Shown piece after piece: positions 12,830 through 24,039 of a stretch of 64,000 nt of DNA (its first letter is position 1; each line of letters starts with the position of its first letter). This DNA comes from Brachionus manjavacas (Eukaryota > Rotifera > Eurotatoria > Ploima > Brachionidae). The DNA lies in NCBI GenBank assembly GCA_019054805.1, contig JAHQIY010000025.1, positions 558,001 to 622,000 of the forward strand, read 5' to 3'. The position numbers were made by a program, and so were the translations under genes. The notes under the pieces are model-generated. The model had not been told where the DNA came from, ran no database searches, and worked only from the letters and a program-made list of their open reading frames with translations.

Positions 12830-13500
12830 CAGTTAACTCTCGTTAATCCGAATAGAAATCGCCTTAAGAAATCATTGTTCGGATTAAAATATTCGGATAA
12901 TCAATTTTACCAAAATTAAAAATTTTTTTAAACAAAAACACATTTATTTATTTAACAATTTACATATTAACAATGGGAATAAAATTGACAAAAAAAATAA
13001 TTTAGTTTCGTGATAAGAAATTAACCAAGCTTGGTTGTGTTAGGCTTGATGCCTTTACGTCAATGAATCTTGACTTAAAAAAAGATATACAGTCAGCATC
13101 GTTGTCATTCATCAAAGATGATTGTTTCATAAACAAACAAAAATTTTTAAAGGCTTCAAAAGCCTCTTTAGATCCAACTTTAACAACCTCCTCTTGTATT
13201 TGATCAGCTTCTGTTAAATTATCTTCTAACTCACATTCTGGGGACTTTCTTACCATTTCAATGATGTCGGTGTCTGATAAGCTTAGAGACTAAAATTCAT
13301 ATTCGAATAAAAAAAAATTTTATTACTGAATACATTGACAATAAACCCGAAGTTTTTTGTTCGGATGTCAAATTAAACCGAACAAAAATTCGGTTTAACT
13401 AATGAATTTTACATGTTAAGGTATCGGAAATAGCTCCAAGCCCGATAAATTTTGTTCGGTTATCGGACTAAAGTGTATTCGGATTATCGAGAGTTGACTG
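12830..13500. mobile_element. Tigger/pogo-type element, internally deleted
   Basis: The left end CAGTTAACTCTCGTTAATCC at 12830 and the right end GGATTATCGAGAGTTGACTG ending at 13500 are inverted repeats of about 23 bp. The CAGT start and the 'CTCTCGATAATCCG' core are typical of Tigger/pogo transposons of the Tc1/mariner superfamily. TA dinucleotides at 12828-12829 and 13501-13502 make the expected target duplication. At 671 bp it is far shorter than an autonomous Tigger and keeps only the transposase C-terminus. Confidence 0.85.
13002..13256 (-). pseudogene. Tigger transposase C-terminal remnant
   Basis: The frame contains EADQIQEEVVKVGSKEAFEA and a Phe/Leu-rich helix after it, which resembles the C-terminal helix of Tigger/Jerky-type transposases ('...EA...L..F...Q'). 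The helix-turn-helix domains and the DDE catalytic domain are absent, so this is the deleted end of a transposase rather than a working gene. It lies wholly inside the 12830-13500 element. The opening ATG is probably fortuitous. Confidence 0.7.
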
Positions 13501-14384
13501 TATTAAGTATTATTTATTGTAAATGTAAATTAATATTAATATTAAATTTCTATCTTCACTTAATTGAATTGTACTTCAAAAATTTAATTTTACAGCATAA
13601 AATAATTTTTTTGTCGATTCTAAATTTTATTTTGTCTTTATGGCCTTTATTAAGACAAACACTTTGAGGAGATTAAGTATTTCAAGGTTAGCAAACATTC
13701 TTACACTATTTTTAATATTTGTGAATTTAAAAATGTATAAATTTCGATTAAAGTTGGATGCGATTAAATACAATTCACGATAAATCTTTATTATTATAAT
13801 TTCTTCTTCTATATTCTTTATTCGTCTTTTTTATCTTTATTAAAACGTTAAACAATAATAATTATCCTGATTATGCAATACAAAGCATAATAGATATTAT
13901 TTTAACCCCTGTAAAAATTCTTTTCTTATTATTAATTGAATTTTATTTTTAAGCAATAAATTTTAGATTTTTTAAATAATTTATTACTACTACAACTATA
14001 TATACTTAACTTATAAATTTATGATTTGTTCATTTAAACTAGTTATTTGTATCTTATGGAGTATTGGTATCTATTTAAAATATTTACAGTGACGCTAATT
14101 TTAAAACTTTTTTCAGTTGATTTTTATAAGAGATTATAAATAAATTAACTTTTTTCCCTTAATTCGTATTTCGAATTTATTTTTTTTTGCATTATTTATT
14201 CAAAAAACTTTTTTGAAAAGGTTAAAAAAGAATTCTTCAAAATTAGATAATAAAATTATGTAATTAAACGATTATTCAAGAATTTAAATTTAAGATTCTA
14301 TGCTATGCTATGCAGCTCGTTTAGCCTATTGATACTGACACCTAAATATTTTTCATTTTAGCTATAATTTTTAATTTTCATTCT

Positions 14385-15005
14385 AATATTGGGCCTCACA
14401 CTTTATGTGACCAATTTCAGGCGTAATATCTTTGCTCAGTTGGTGACCAGCATCGATCATTATTAAATTACCAAATAAAAATGTGACCAATGTTTCAAAT
14501 AATTTTAGGATTAAATTCAATCGTTATCAATAAACCAACAAATTTCCAATTTAAATAATTATGTGATCAGATTTGGCAATTAGGTGACCATCATAGTTAA
14601 ATTTAAGTTAAAAATGCTCTCGAAACAAATTGTTAAACTCAGTCAAGCTTTAATTTTGCTATTGCCACACATTTAATTTAAATTAGTCTCATATTTCATT
14701 TGTCCAAAATTAGAAATTTTTAAACCCTTTTCATGATAAAAATAGAGAAACCGATTTTGACGAGGTACTCGATGCACTAAGCTATGTGTCAAAACGGAGC
14801 CGTTGATAAAAAATGTACTGGAAAAGAAGATGAGCGCCTCATCAGTATCCGCAAGGATAGAAAAGGGATAATTATATAATATTTCTATTTCCTTTGTCAC
14901 CAAATAGTGAGCAGTGCTGATCACCAGGTGAAAAAATTGATATTGGTCACATAACGTAGGAGACCCTTTATTTTTATGGTTCACCTAATGTATAAGTCAC
15001 ATTCC
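14385..15005. repeat. Degenerate inverted-repeat element (TATGTGACCAAT)
   Basis: TTATGTGACCAATTTCAGGC near 14402 is mirrored by the reverse complement of sequence near 14925-14955 (TTATGTGACCAATATCA). GGTGACCAGCA near 14440 likewise pairs with GGTGATCAGCA on the other strand near 14925. Further TGTGACC words lie between them. This fits an old foldback element. An open frame of about 100 codons on the minus strand (14673-14984) falls inside it, and I do not credit it as a gene. Confidence 0.4.
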
Positions 15006-15032
15006 AGAATTTTTCCCGCGAGCAATTGTTTT

Positions 15033-15150
15033 TTTCAAAAATTATCCGAATAAAATTAGATAACTTATGTGTTAGATAACATCATGATTTGATAACATCA
15101 TGATAATATCATGTAAATTTGATAACATCATGTGTTAGATAACTTATGAT
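15033..15150. repeat. Cluster of GATAACATCATG repeats
   Basis: GATAACATCATG occurs three times in about 80 bp, bracketed by TTATGTGTTAGATAAC-type copies on both sides. It looks like a small tandem/direct repeat array. No gene is visible between here and 15880. Confidence 0.5.
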
Positions 15151-15884
15151 TTAATTAAAAAATTCAATTTTAATGTTTCTTTTACTTTTACATAAAACTG
15201 CTTTAATTTACCATTTTCGCCAAAAATCAAAATAATTTCCGATGATTTCACGAAATTTTTGTTTAAAAATGTTTATTATTTCGTTTTAGATCTATTATTA
15301 CGTAAATTTCATAATGAAGCTTATTTTTTCTATCAAAATTTACGTTTTATTACATCTTGAGTGTCATTGAGGGTGAAGAAAAAAAATTGAAGCTGCAAAA
15401 AACAACACATTAAACTGAATCTGTTTAAAAATATTTTACTAAATATTTATCAATACATAAAAAAGTATTGGACTTTTGAAAAAAAATTAAAAAAAAAGTC
15501 CGGACTTGGATCGTAATTTTAGCATTTTATATTAAAGAGTTATTATAAAAACTTTTTTTTTGTTTTGTATTCTTTTGAATGGATAAAGCTATCAGTTCGA
15601 TAATTTGAACTTAGAATAAGAATAACTATGTAAAATTGATGTTTAATTAAGAACAAGTCTTGTGTTCCACAGATTATATTAATCGTTGCATAGTTTAAAA
15701 AATTTTAAAATTAAAATACAAAAAGTTAAGCTTCGTCAGCTATCCAAAGCTGTTGGATAAAATTAGACCTTTATTGGAATAAAATTACTAAAAATGAACT
15801 AAATTTTACCTGATTTGAATAAAAAATAATGAAAAATCACGTAAAGATAAGTTCTTTATTTCATTAAATTTTATCCCTCTTCAT

Positions 15885-16345
15885 TAACTTCATTAAGACC
15901 TTTACGCCCTGTTCGAGTTGTTAAACAAGTCTGTTAAGAGCCACTTCGCAGAGTCTGAGCTACTAATGAGGGATTTTGGCTCCAGGGGTGCACTAACCTT
16001 CCTCGACACCGAGAAGGATCTGGGAACAATTTTTTCAAGAAAATTAGTGTAAGTTCTCTAACCACATTTGAACATAAGCCAACAGAGTAACAAGTATTCC
16101 CGGTGGACCATCGACACTTGCCAATCCCACTACTGTGCTTGCCTAAGGTTCTATCTTGAATACACCGCCGTTTTCTGGACTAGTTCTAAAAATTAAGAAC
16201 TGGAATCACGAGGACTGCATTGCCACCCTCAAACTAAAATCCCTTCACAGCGCCGTGAACAAGGGACATGATCCAACAGTTCAGTAGCAGTTCGACTCTG
16301 TCAATCAATTCAAGAAACGCTATGATGCCTTCGTGACCGGTCACC
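15885..16345 (+). pseudogene. Relic of an unidentified mobile element
   Basis: About 450 bp of distinctly higher GC content than the flanks. It has coding-like composition in short pieces (for example a plus-strand stretch reading CLRFYLEYTAVFWTSS) but many stops and frameshifts. The contrast with AT-rich surroundings and the broken frames suggest a decayed retroelement coding region. I cannot name the family. Confidence 0.35.
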
Positions 16346-16481
16346 AAGTTTCTATCACAATACAATTTTAATTTAAAAAACAATTTGACGTTTTGTGAAA
16401 TTCAGTACAAATTGATAAAAAGAACAGAAAAAAATTTTAAAAAATTGAAAATTTTTTTTCTAAAGGTTTCTAAGAGTTTAA

Positions 16482-16545
16482 AATTAGTACTGTGAATGCA
16501 GCATAGTGCAACATTCAAAGTTGCATCAAATATCTAAGTCTGATA
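16482..16545. repeat. Half-MITE of the TTAGTTCTGTGAATGCAGCA family
   Basis: TGTGAATGCAGCATAGTGCA, then a stretch like AAGTTGCATCAAATATC, matches the terminal sequence of the complete short element at 31831-31940. No matching right half is visible, so this copy is truncated. Confidence 0.5.
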
Positions 16546-16758
16546 AATTTGCAGAGCTAAGCAGAAATTAGATTCCAATTTAATCAAGTGAAGTACATTT
16601 TGCAGAGATTTAGAAGACATTGACAGTTGAACTTAAAAATTCTAATAAGAGGATTTTTTCCTGTTTAAATAGATAAAACAAAAAATACCTAAATTACTGT
16701 AATTACACTAATTATTAAGCATAAAGCTAAAAAAATATTTTTTTACAATAGATAAAAA

Positions 16759-17940
16759 ATGAAATTGACAAATTTTCCGCAATTTATTACAAATTCAACT
16801 TGTGAATTCAAAAGCTCAGACAATAAATTAAACATCTTGCCACTTTTTAATTTGTTCCTTATTTTGTTTGGAAGTTGTGGGAACTTGTTTACTTTTTCAA
16901 TATTATGCCGTCAAAACGTACGTAAGCACTCTTATATGCGCTATTTATCGTCCATGTGCATTATCGATACACTTTGTTTATACACGTGGAATTTTTCTTT
17001 GGTTTACAGTCATTTTAACACTAAAAAAATTGAACATGAAGGAAGGATCTATTGCCGATTGTTTTCTTTTTTTTCATACTTTATTCTGCAATCAAGCTCA
17101 TGGATCATATGCTCGATCGGTATTGATCGTATTATCTCAATAGTTTTTCGAAATAAACCAAATTTTATCTCGCTAATAACTAGACATACATTTACTGTTG
17201 TCATTTTGGTTCTAATAACATTATTTTTTTTCAATGCGTTGGTTTTGATTAACAATGCTGAGCCAGTTTCATTAAATCAGTCCAATTCAACACAATCGCG
17301 TACATATAGTTGCTATGAGCCAAAGTCATTTTATTTTATTTGGGACATAGTTCACATATTTATGTACAGTTTATTGCCTTTTTCGATTTTGTTTTTCGAA
17401 AACCTAATTCTATATCTATTAAATTTGAGTCATGAGCAAAATTTAAATCTGCAATATAGAAGCATGTCATATCAAACTAATAGGATTGTTCCGAACTTGT
17501 CTGAAAATGGGTTCAGAACATCATGGAAAGACAGATTAGTCATGAAATTGGATAAAAAAAAAAGACTACATAGAAAAAGTGTAAACATACAAAATGGGAA
17601 CTTGGAATCTAAAATCGTGCCCACTGTTACAATAAACAAATTATCCGAATCAATTGGCATAAAAGTAACAAAAAAAACAAGGGCATTTGACGTTTCCAAC
17701 TTACTGCTCTTTTTGAATATCTCTTTTTTTTTCACTACCGTTCCTTATTCTTCATTTTATGCCTTTAAATTTAATCTAATTTTAAATCAAGAATATAAGC
17801 AAGAAGTTATTGGGAGTTTAGCACTGCTTCAATATACTAGACATGCGGCTAATTTTTTAATCTATCTATCTACTTCCTCCATAATCAAAAATGAATTAAA
17901 AAAAATCTATTTGAATTTCTTAAAAATCTTTTCAAAATAG
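16759..17940 (+). CDS. Rhodopsin-type G-protein-coupled receptor, orphan
   Basis: A 393-residue intronless frame with seven hydrophobic segments at roughly residues 27-50, 60-82, 97-121, 141-163, 195-222, 312-335 and 350-372. TM1 has the class A GN motif (GSCGNLFTFSIL), and a cysteine at the TM3 start (YCRLF) pairs with one in the second extracellular loop (YSCYE). DRI replaces DRY after TM3, and TM7 has NFLIY in place of NPxxY. The third intracellular loop is long and basic. The extracellular N-terminus has an NST sequon. The shape resembles lophotrochozoan peptide receptors (FMRFamide/thyrotropin-releasing-type), but the ligand cannot be told. The ATG at 16759 gives a normal-length N-terminus. 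It is a plasma-membrane receptor by inference from the fold. Confidence 0.8.
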   Translation: MKLTNFPQFITNSTCEFKSSDNKLNILPLFNLFLILFGSCGNLFTFSILCRQNVRKHSYMRYLSSMCIIDTLCLYTWNFSLVYSHFNTKKIEHEGRIYCRLFSFFSYFILQSSSWIICSIGIDRIISIVFRNKPNFISLITRHTFTVVILVLITLFFFNALVLINNAEPVSLNQSNSTQSRTYSCYEPKSFYFIWDIVHIFMYSLLPFSILFFENLILYLLNLSHEQNLNLQYRSMSYQTNRIVPNLSENGFRTSWKDRLVMKLDKKKRLHRKSVNIQNGNLESKIVPTVTINKLSESIGIKVTKKTRAFDVSNLLLFLNISFFFTTVPYSSFYAFKFNLILNQEYKQEVIGSLALLQYTRHAANFLIYLSTSSIIKNELKKIYLNFLKIFSK

Positions 17941-18429
17941 TTCATTTTTGGCCAAACACTTTTAATTAGTCATTAAATTACTGAAAATGTCAGTGTATTA
18001 ATTGAAAAATAATCGAGAGCTTTTAAAAGAATCATATGATTTCTTATTTTTTAAAACATTATTTTTTTATCTGATAACAAGCGCACCCTACAGGTCTCAA
18101 TACATCAGGTTAAATTTATGAATTTCAAGAACTAATTAATTTATCTGATGTAGCTAATTTTTCACAAGATCATATAAATTAAATAAAAGAAAATACAGAG
18201 ATTGCAAATTTCAAGTGAAGAAATGGAAAGGTATGTGCAGCGGGATAATTTCTAAACAAGTATACTTTTTTAATGTTTGACACAGATTATGCCAAGTTGG
18301 CTAATTTTCAAAGAGTATGTTCCAAGAACAAACGATTTAGTTCTTGTCATTATTTTCCATTCAAAAAAACGAAAATATCGAGACCGTGAACGTGAATCTC
18401 ATAAACCATTTTTGTGCATAAATGCGACA

Positions 18430-19012
18430 TTATTGAGCCACAGACAAAGGATTCAATTTTACTGCAGACCACTGATGTCAATGAAATCGAACGATAATTG
18501 GACGCATTGACACGACTACCTATCTTAAAAACTGGGGCAACATTTGCCAAACTCCATATCTCAGGAAGAGCTGAGGTGATGAGGGACAAATTGAAGATAT
18601 GAGCAAGTGGGCGAGCTATTTCCGTGGCACACTCCTTAAAAACGCGAGGGTAAATTCGATCCACGCCGATCGATTTAGATGCGTCTAATTTGGCAAGTTT
18701 GTTTGTGATCATGTTTTCGTTCACTACAAGCTTCTCAATCGGAGGTATTATTGCAGTGGTGTGCTCGGGGTCAACGTCTGTCTCAACCTGAAAGACCGAT
18801 GCAAACTGACAATTAGAATGACCGGCAATGTCGCAGGGCTCAGTGATAGTTCGATCGGTTGTATTCAAGGCTGCTATGCTTGGGTTGACTGCGCTTCGTC
18901 TGCGTACGTAGGAAAAAAGTTGCTTCCGGTTCTTGATGAAAGCTATGCGACACTCGAAGGAAATGACGGCAGCTTTAATTTTATGACAGCTCTTTTAAAG
19001 TTCTCCTATTAA
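18430..19012 (-). pseudogene. Non-LTR retrotransposon reverse transcriptase fragment
   Basis: Minus-strand reading gives a linker (FSYVRRRSAVNPSIAAL), then TNKLAKLDASKSIGVDRIYP and the RT finger motifs PEIWSLANVAPVFKIGS and NYRSISLTSVVCSKIE. This is the N-terminal third of a jockey/CR1-like RT. The palm, with its catalytic FADD, is missing, and both ends are truncated. GC is much higher than in the flanks, indicating a younger or differently composed insert. Confidence 0.8.
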
Positions 19013-19769
19013 CTCGGAACTTTGGACGATTTTATTAAAGTTAAAGTAGCGAAATCTTGGATAAGACATCTCAAACATTTTTTTCTCTAAATGAAATAGT
19101 GAAATGGTGAATTTTTTCGTCTATTAAAATAAAAAATTTAATAAAATTTTGAAAAAGATGAAGATGTGCAATGTTTCAAATTTTTTGTAAAAAAAATAAT
19201 TGTAATTCCAATCTTGTTATAATTAAATCAAATAGATTACATCAAACATAGAATTTTTAGTTTTATTGTTTTAAAAAAAAATTTTGAACTTTTATAATTT
19301 ATAAAATAATAAAAGAAATTAAATTACTTTAAAAAAACGAAAAAAAATTTACTTGAATTTTATTTTCTAACCTTAATTTTCTAACCTTTATAGAAAAAAA
19401 TTATTTTTTAAAAAAAATTTCATATCAATTAATTATTTTGAAAAAAAAAAATTATTTTTTATTATTTTATTATAATATTTAGTCTAGTATTTCGAATTTT
19501 AAATTATCTGTATCTTGAAAACAAAACCTCTTCAGAATAACCAAGTTTATCAAATAGAAATGTTTAATAGCTGCTTTGAATCTTATTCTTTCCAATGAAT
19601 ATGATTCAGCTATATTCTTTTGAACACTTTTTTTTTTACTTTAAGAACTGAAACTGAACAGAACCTTTATGATAACAGAATTTGTATTTGAGCTATTTAA
19701 CCATTTCTTCAGTACAACGACTATTCCAGATGAATGGAATGGAATTTTATTTAACCTAAAATCCCTTTT

Positions 19770-19845
19770 ATTTGTTATTTTTATTCTAAAGAGGCTTTAG
19801 CTCGGTACAGATAAACAAAAAAATAATATTAAATTTCAAGTTTAC
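19770..19845 (+). mobile_element. LINE 3' tail fragment
   Basis: AAAGAGGCTTTAGCTCGGTA followed by CAGATAAACAAAAAAATAAT matches the LINE 3' tails near 10480 (minus) and 50350 (plus). No coding portion can be read upstream in 19020-19770, which is otherwise AT-rich and featureless. Confidence 0.45.
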
Positions 19846-19940
19846 CTTTTAACTATTCAACCAAAAACGGAATCAGAAGACGATTGATTGACAAAAATAT
19901 TGGTTATTATTAAAAATTTACGAAATAGATGCCGATCGCA

Positions 19941-20216
19941 AATATTTATACAGATGCAACCTAGTCAAACGACATGGTCCTCAGTGAGAATTTTATACTC
20001 ATTTTATGCGAATTTAATACTTTATTACATATTGATTTTTTAACTATACTAATGTATTATTAGAGAATATAACTTTTGTTTTATAAAACAAACTTTGTAT
20101 CAGCATTATTTCTTATATTTCACAATTTCTGTAAAAACATTGCGTTTTATGATTTATTGCAGAGACTAAATTTAAGTGATAAAAAGATTGTATCCACTAA
20201 CACATAATGCAGAACG
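19941..20216. repeat. 276-bp direct repeat, left copy (apparent target duplication)
   Basis: It starts AATATTTATACAGATGCAAC and ends ACATAATGCAGAACG. The same 276 bp recurs at 23061-23336 with no gap and one mismatch that I can find (AGTGAGAA versus AGTGCGAA). This copy abuts the poly-T that marks the 3' end of the minus-strand LINE. Confidence 0.9.
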
Positions 20217-20433
20217 TTTTTTTTTTTTTTTTCTTTTTTTTTTTCAATGTGTTCAGAGCAGACATTAGTCTTACATGCGAACATGGTGAACACACTCATT
20301 TATTAAAAATAAAAAATAAAAATTAAATAGATTTTTTATATAAATCAAACTGTTTTAATATAAATTTAAATATAAATAAATAGTACAAAATAGAATAAGA
20401 AGAAAGATAAGGAGAGAGAAAGGTGATTTGACA

Positions 20434-21150
20434 TTAATTTAGTTTATTATTTTTTTTGTATTTTACATAATTAAGAAAATTATAGATGTAATCTATGTCA
20501 AATTTGGGAAACATTTGAATAAACTCAATAAAGTGTAGATTTACATTATTAATTTTTCTTTGTCTAAAAAGCGATAAATTTAAATCTAGATCTTTCAGTG
20601 TAAAAGTGTTGATAAATTTAGAAAAAAAAAAGGAAAATGTTAATTCACCAAAAGAGTTGAACCCTAGATTTCCTGGAGTAAAAAATTTATTACTGTTTCT
20701 TAAATTATTTGGTTTGTTAAGTGAATCGTTTACAATAAGTTGAGTTTTAAGTGGAAGAGGTGATTCTGGGTTCTTTAGAATCTTATAAGAAAAACAGCAA
20801 AGCTTAATGATCAGCCTATGTTGAAATCCGTAAAAACCTAGAATTTCAAGATTATTATTTATTGTATTGAAATCATTAGGATAATTAACTTGGGCTTTGA
20901 AGTGAATCAATTTGAAAAGCGAAATATAATATGAATTTGATAGAGATTCAATAGCAGGCTTGGAGAAATAGATGGTTAGTGATAAACAATAATCAAAGTG
21001 GGGCAAGATGAACGTTTTAAAGAATTGTATTTTTACTGGTTTTGAAAGAAAGAATAATTGCTTAATTGAGTTTAGATTTTTATTAATAGTAGCTTTTAGA
21101 TTGTTAACGTGACTAGTAAAGTTTAATTTATTATCTATTATAACACCTAA
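20434..21150 (-). pseudogene. LINE ORF2 C-terminal region (shifted frame)
   Basis: This continues the RT reading after the frameshift: EFKLLGVIIDNKLNF, HVNNLKATINKN, FILPHFDYCLSL, then a Leu/Asn-rich C-terminus ending near 20434. This is the usual 'LGV.iD..L.f..hi' and 'yg...p.lDYC' arrangement after the RT palm of jockey/CR1 elements. It is part of the 20217-23060 element. Confidence 0.75.
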
Positions 21151-21212
21151 AAGCTTGAATTCAGGTACAACCTCGATTTCGAATGATCTAAAAGAAAATT
21201 AAGTTGGTATTA

Positions 21213-22811
21213 CTAGGTTTTTTTGTCATGGATAATCATTATTTTAGTTTTATCCCAGTTGATATCGAGACGATTAAACGAGCACCATTTGTATACTAGT
21301 TCTAAGCAATTTCTGAAGTTGTCTATTAAATCCTTTAAATTTGAACTACAGAAATTGATTGTGGTATCATCAGCAAATATTTTACAGTTTATGTCATGAT
21401 TTTTAAGAAAAAAAGCTAGGTCATTTATGAAAATTAGAAAGAAAAGAGGACCTAACACACTGCCCTGTGGAACTCCAAGGTCTATTTTTGAGAATTCAGA
21501 AAGAGTGCCACCGAAGGAAACCGCTTGTTTTCTTCCAGAGAAATAATTTTTGATAAGTTCAAGAGCGTTTTCGCTAAGCCCTATTCTCCTTAATTTGCTA
21601 AGTAAGAGATTTGGGTCTACCAAGTCGAAAGCCTTGCGAAAGTCAATAAACAAGAGAAGTGTAATATATCTTTTGTTACGTGATGCGTTAATTTCTGAAA
21701 TAAGTTCATGCAAGGCCGTTTCACAGGAGTGTTCTTCGCGGAATCCATACTGGCATGGAAATAGAATTTTATTGGTGGTCAAGTAAAGAGATAATTGTGA
21801 TGCTTTAATCTTTTCAAAAATTTTTGATATTCCAGGTAGTACGGAAATTCCTCTGTAGTTGTTGATGATTTCGATTGGACCTTTATTTTTGTATATAGCT
21901 GTTACTATTGCGCATTTCCATTCATCAGGCACTCTGCAATAATTAATACAATCATTGATAAGTTCAGTTACCACTGGACCAAGAATTGCTGCTGAATCCT
22001 TAAAGATTTTGACTGAAATATCTGAGATTCCAGGACCATTGTTGGGGTTCAAATTACTAATCAATTTAACAACAGAATCGACCGATATTAAATGAAAATC
22101 AAAAGTTTTTTCTTTTAAATTACTAAAGGGACACATGCTAGAGAGTTCATTAAATGTTTCATTTATGAAAGTAATACAGGTCCTTAAATCAGATAATGAA
22201 TCTGATTTTATATCAGTGAAAAAATGATTCATTAGCTTGCTAATTTCTGAGGCCTCAGATGCGGAGTTATCACCTTTGATAATGAAGTTCGGAATGATAC
22301 AATTTTACTTGTCAGACTTTAATTTTATTGTTGATCTATAGAATTCATAAAATTTTTTGGAATTTTGAAAATCATTTAATTTTTTATCTTTGAAATAAAG
22401 GACTAATTTTTGTTCGGTCAAAGTTTTTATTCGCTTTTTTGCTTCTACATACGATAAATAATAAGAGCGATCATGTGTTTTTTTCCAAGACTTATAAAAA
22501 CCATCCCGTGATTTTGAAAGAGAATTAATTTCATTATCTGACCATGGGCTAATAGAATTTCTTTTATCAATTTTAACATTTTTTATTGGTGCAATGGAAT
22601 CTACTATACTTAAAATTGAGTTCTTAAGGGAGTTCCATTTATCATTAGGTAGATCAAATGAAGATAAATTTAAATAAAAAGATTGAGATTTGAAGTCATG
22701 GTGAGAGATTTTCTCTGAGATTTTATAAAGATTATTCTCAGAAAGATTTCTCACAGATCTGAACACGGAGGTGCTTTTTATTGAGGAAATGTCTAGCGTG
22801 ATAACCAACAT
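21213..22811 (-). pseudogene. LINE endonuclease C-end and reverse transcriptase, one in-frame stop
   Basis: The two open stretches 22811-22305 and 22304-21213 are in the same frame, separated only by a TAA. Motifs in order: SISDHRMLVITLDISS (end of the endonuclease), SPWSDNEINSLSKSRD, then RT blocks including PNNGPGISDISVK, NNYRGISVLPGISKIFE, RKAFDLVDPNLLLSK, LGVPQGSVLGPLFFLIFIN and the catalytic KIFADDTTINF. After 21213 the frame shifts, and the thumb/C-terminal region continues at 21006-20434. This supplies TPRT-type priming in an intact element; this copy cannot encode a full protein. Confidence 0.85.
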
Positions 22812-23060
22812 TCTATGATCACTTATAGAAGTATCAATGGATGAAGTCGATTTTATTAGATTTTGGTTATGCAGGACGAGATCTATTTGAGAAACACTTG
22901 TTATTAATTTTTTTTCCTTCTGAAAAAATTTGGTTGTGACTCTAGTTGGACCAAAAACGAAGTTTTTTAATCCGTAACTTGAAAGAAAACATTTTAAGAT
23001 TTCATTTTTTTTTAAAGAATCTATATTAAAATCACCAATAAGAAAAAGGGGATCTACGAT

Positions 23061-23336
23061 AATATTTATACAGATGCAACCTAGTCAAACGACATGGTCC
23101 TCAGTGCGAATTTTATACTCATTTTATGCGAATTTAATACTTTATTACATATTGATTTTTTAACTATACTAATGTATTATTAGAGAATATAACTTTTGTT
23201 TTATAAAACAAACTTTGTATCAGCATTATTTCTTATATTTCACAATTTCTGTAAAAACATTGCGTTTTATGATTTATTGCAGAGACTAAATTTAAGTGAT
23301 AAAAAGATTGTATCCACTAACACATAATGCAGAACG
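23061..23336. repeat. 276-bp direct repeat, right copy
   Basis: This copy immediately follows the truncated LINE 5' end (GGGGATCTACGAT, then AATATTTATACAG). It matches 19941-20216 at 275 of 276 positions. A diverged relative is visible near 25840-25905 (CATACTCTTTACTTTTAACA and onward), so the unit also belongs to a dispersed repeat family. Confidence 0.9.
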
Positions 23337-23561
23337 ATTTTTAGATCTAGATAAAAAAGTTTAAAATTTAGTTTAAATTTAAAATTTTTATTTTTGTCTT
23401 TGTTTCTAAGATTCACAATGAAATTTGAAATTTTGTCATGAAATTCGATTTGCTTGAATAATCAACTTTCACTGACAGATTTAAAAATGTTAGATCTCAT
23501 GAATATAAAATCAAATTTCGATTCTAAATCTGGAGACAGATTCGAAATCCTCAGAGTTTAT

Positions 23562-23917
23562 GGGGTCGTGAAGTTCGTTTCAATTCGATCATTTCAATTC
23601 AGAAAAACTTGAATAACTTTTTTACTAAAAGAGATAATTCAGTTCTGTAAAATGCTTAATTATAAGCAAATTGGCTTAATGCAGTAAAATAAGTCGGCAA
23701 AATACTCTGCAATTTTATGCATTTTGCAGCCCATTAAAAAGTATTCCAATCAAGTGTGCAATTACATTGCAGAGTTTTTGCAGACATATATTTTTGGATT
23801 AAGCAAAGTTGCTTAACCATTAAGCATTTTACAGAACTGAATTATCTCTTTTAGTTAAAAAGTTATTCAAGTTTTTCTGAATTGAAACGATCGAATTGAA
23901 ATGAACTTCACAACCCC
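23562..23917. mobile_element. MITE with ~100-bp TIRs and 9-bp target duplication
   Basis: The left arm begins GGGGTCGTGAAGTTCGTTTC and the right arm ends with the near-exact reverse complement (GAACTTCACAACCCC), with about 95 % identity over roughly 100 bp down to the TTACAGAACTGAATTATCTC core. The flanks carry AGAGTTTAT on both sides, a 9-bp duplication. Long TIRs and a 9-bp duplication point to a Mutator-like (MULE) non-autonomous element. It has no coding sequence. Confidence 0.85.
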
Positions 23918-24039
23918 AGAGTTTATTTAGTCAACTTGAAATAATCTTTTTATTGACTTGCTGAAAATAAAGAAAAAAGAGTTAAATCCATAATTCCATA
24001 AATGAAAACGCCAATTATTACTCCGACAAAAAAGCAACA

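Larger units (their letters stand above)
20217..23060 (-). mobile_element. 5'-truncated LINE with long flanking duplication
   Basis: A minus-strand non-LTR retrotransposon. Its 3' end is the poly-T tract at 20217-20246. The 5' end breaks inside the apurinic-type endonuclease domain, just upstream of the LIGDFNID motif (near 23045). The reverse transcriptase follows, with FADDT. The coding region has an in-frame TAA at 22305-22307, a frameshift in an A7 run near 21213-21220, and another stop close by, so it is dead. Flanking 276-bp direct repeats at 99.6 % identity indicate recent insertion. The family looks jockey/CR1-like. Confidence 0.85.

Noticed and set aside
14673..14984. Open frame of 103 codons on the minus strand
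   Set aside because: It lies inside a degenerate inverted-repeat element, has no recognisable motif or splice partner, and its composition is what AT-rich repeat sequence gives by chance.
19941..23336. 276-bp repeats as LTRs of an LTR retrotransposon
   Set aside because: The interior is a LINE (endonuclease-RT, poly-A tail) with no gag, protease, integrase or primer-binding site, and the repeats lack TG...CA ends.
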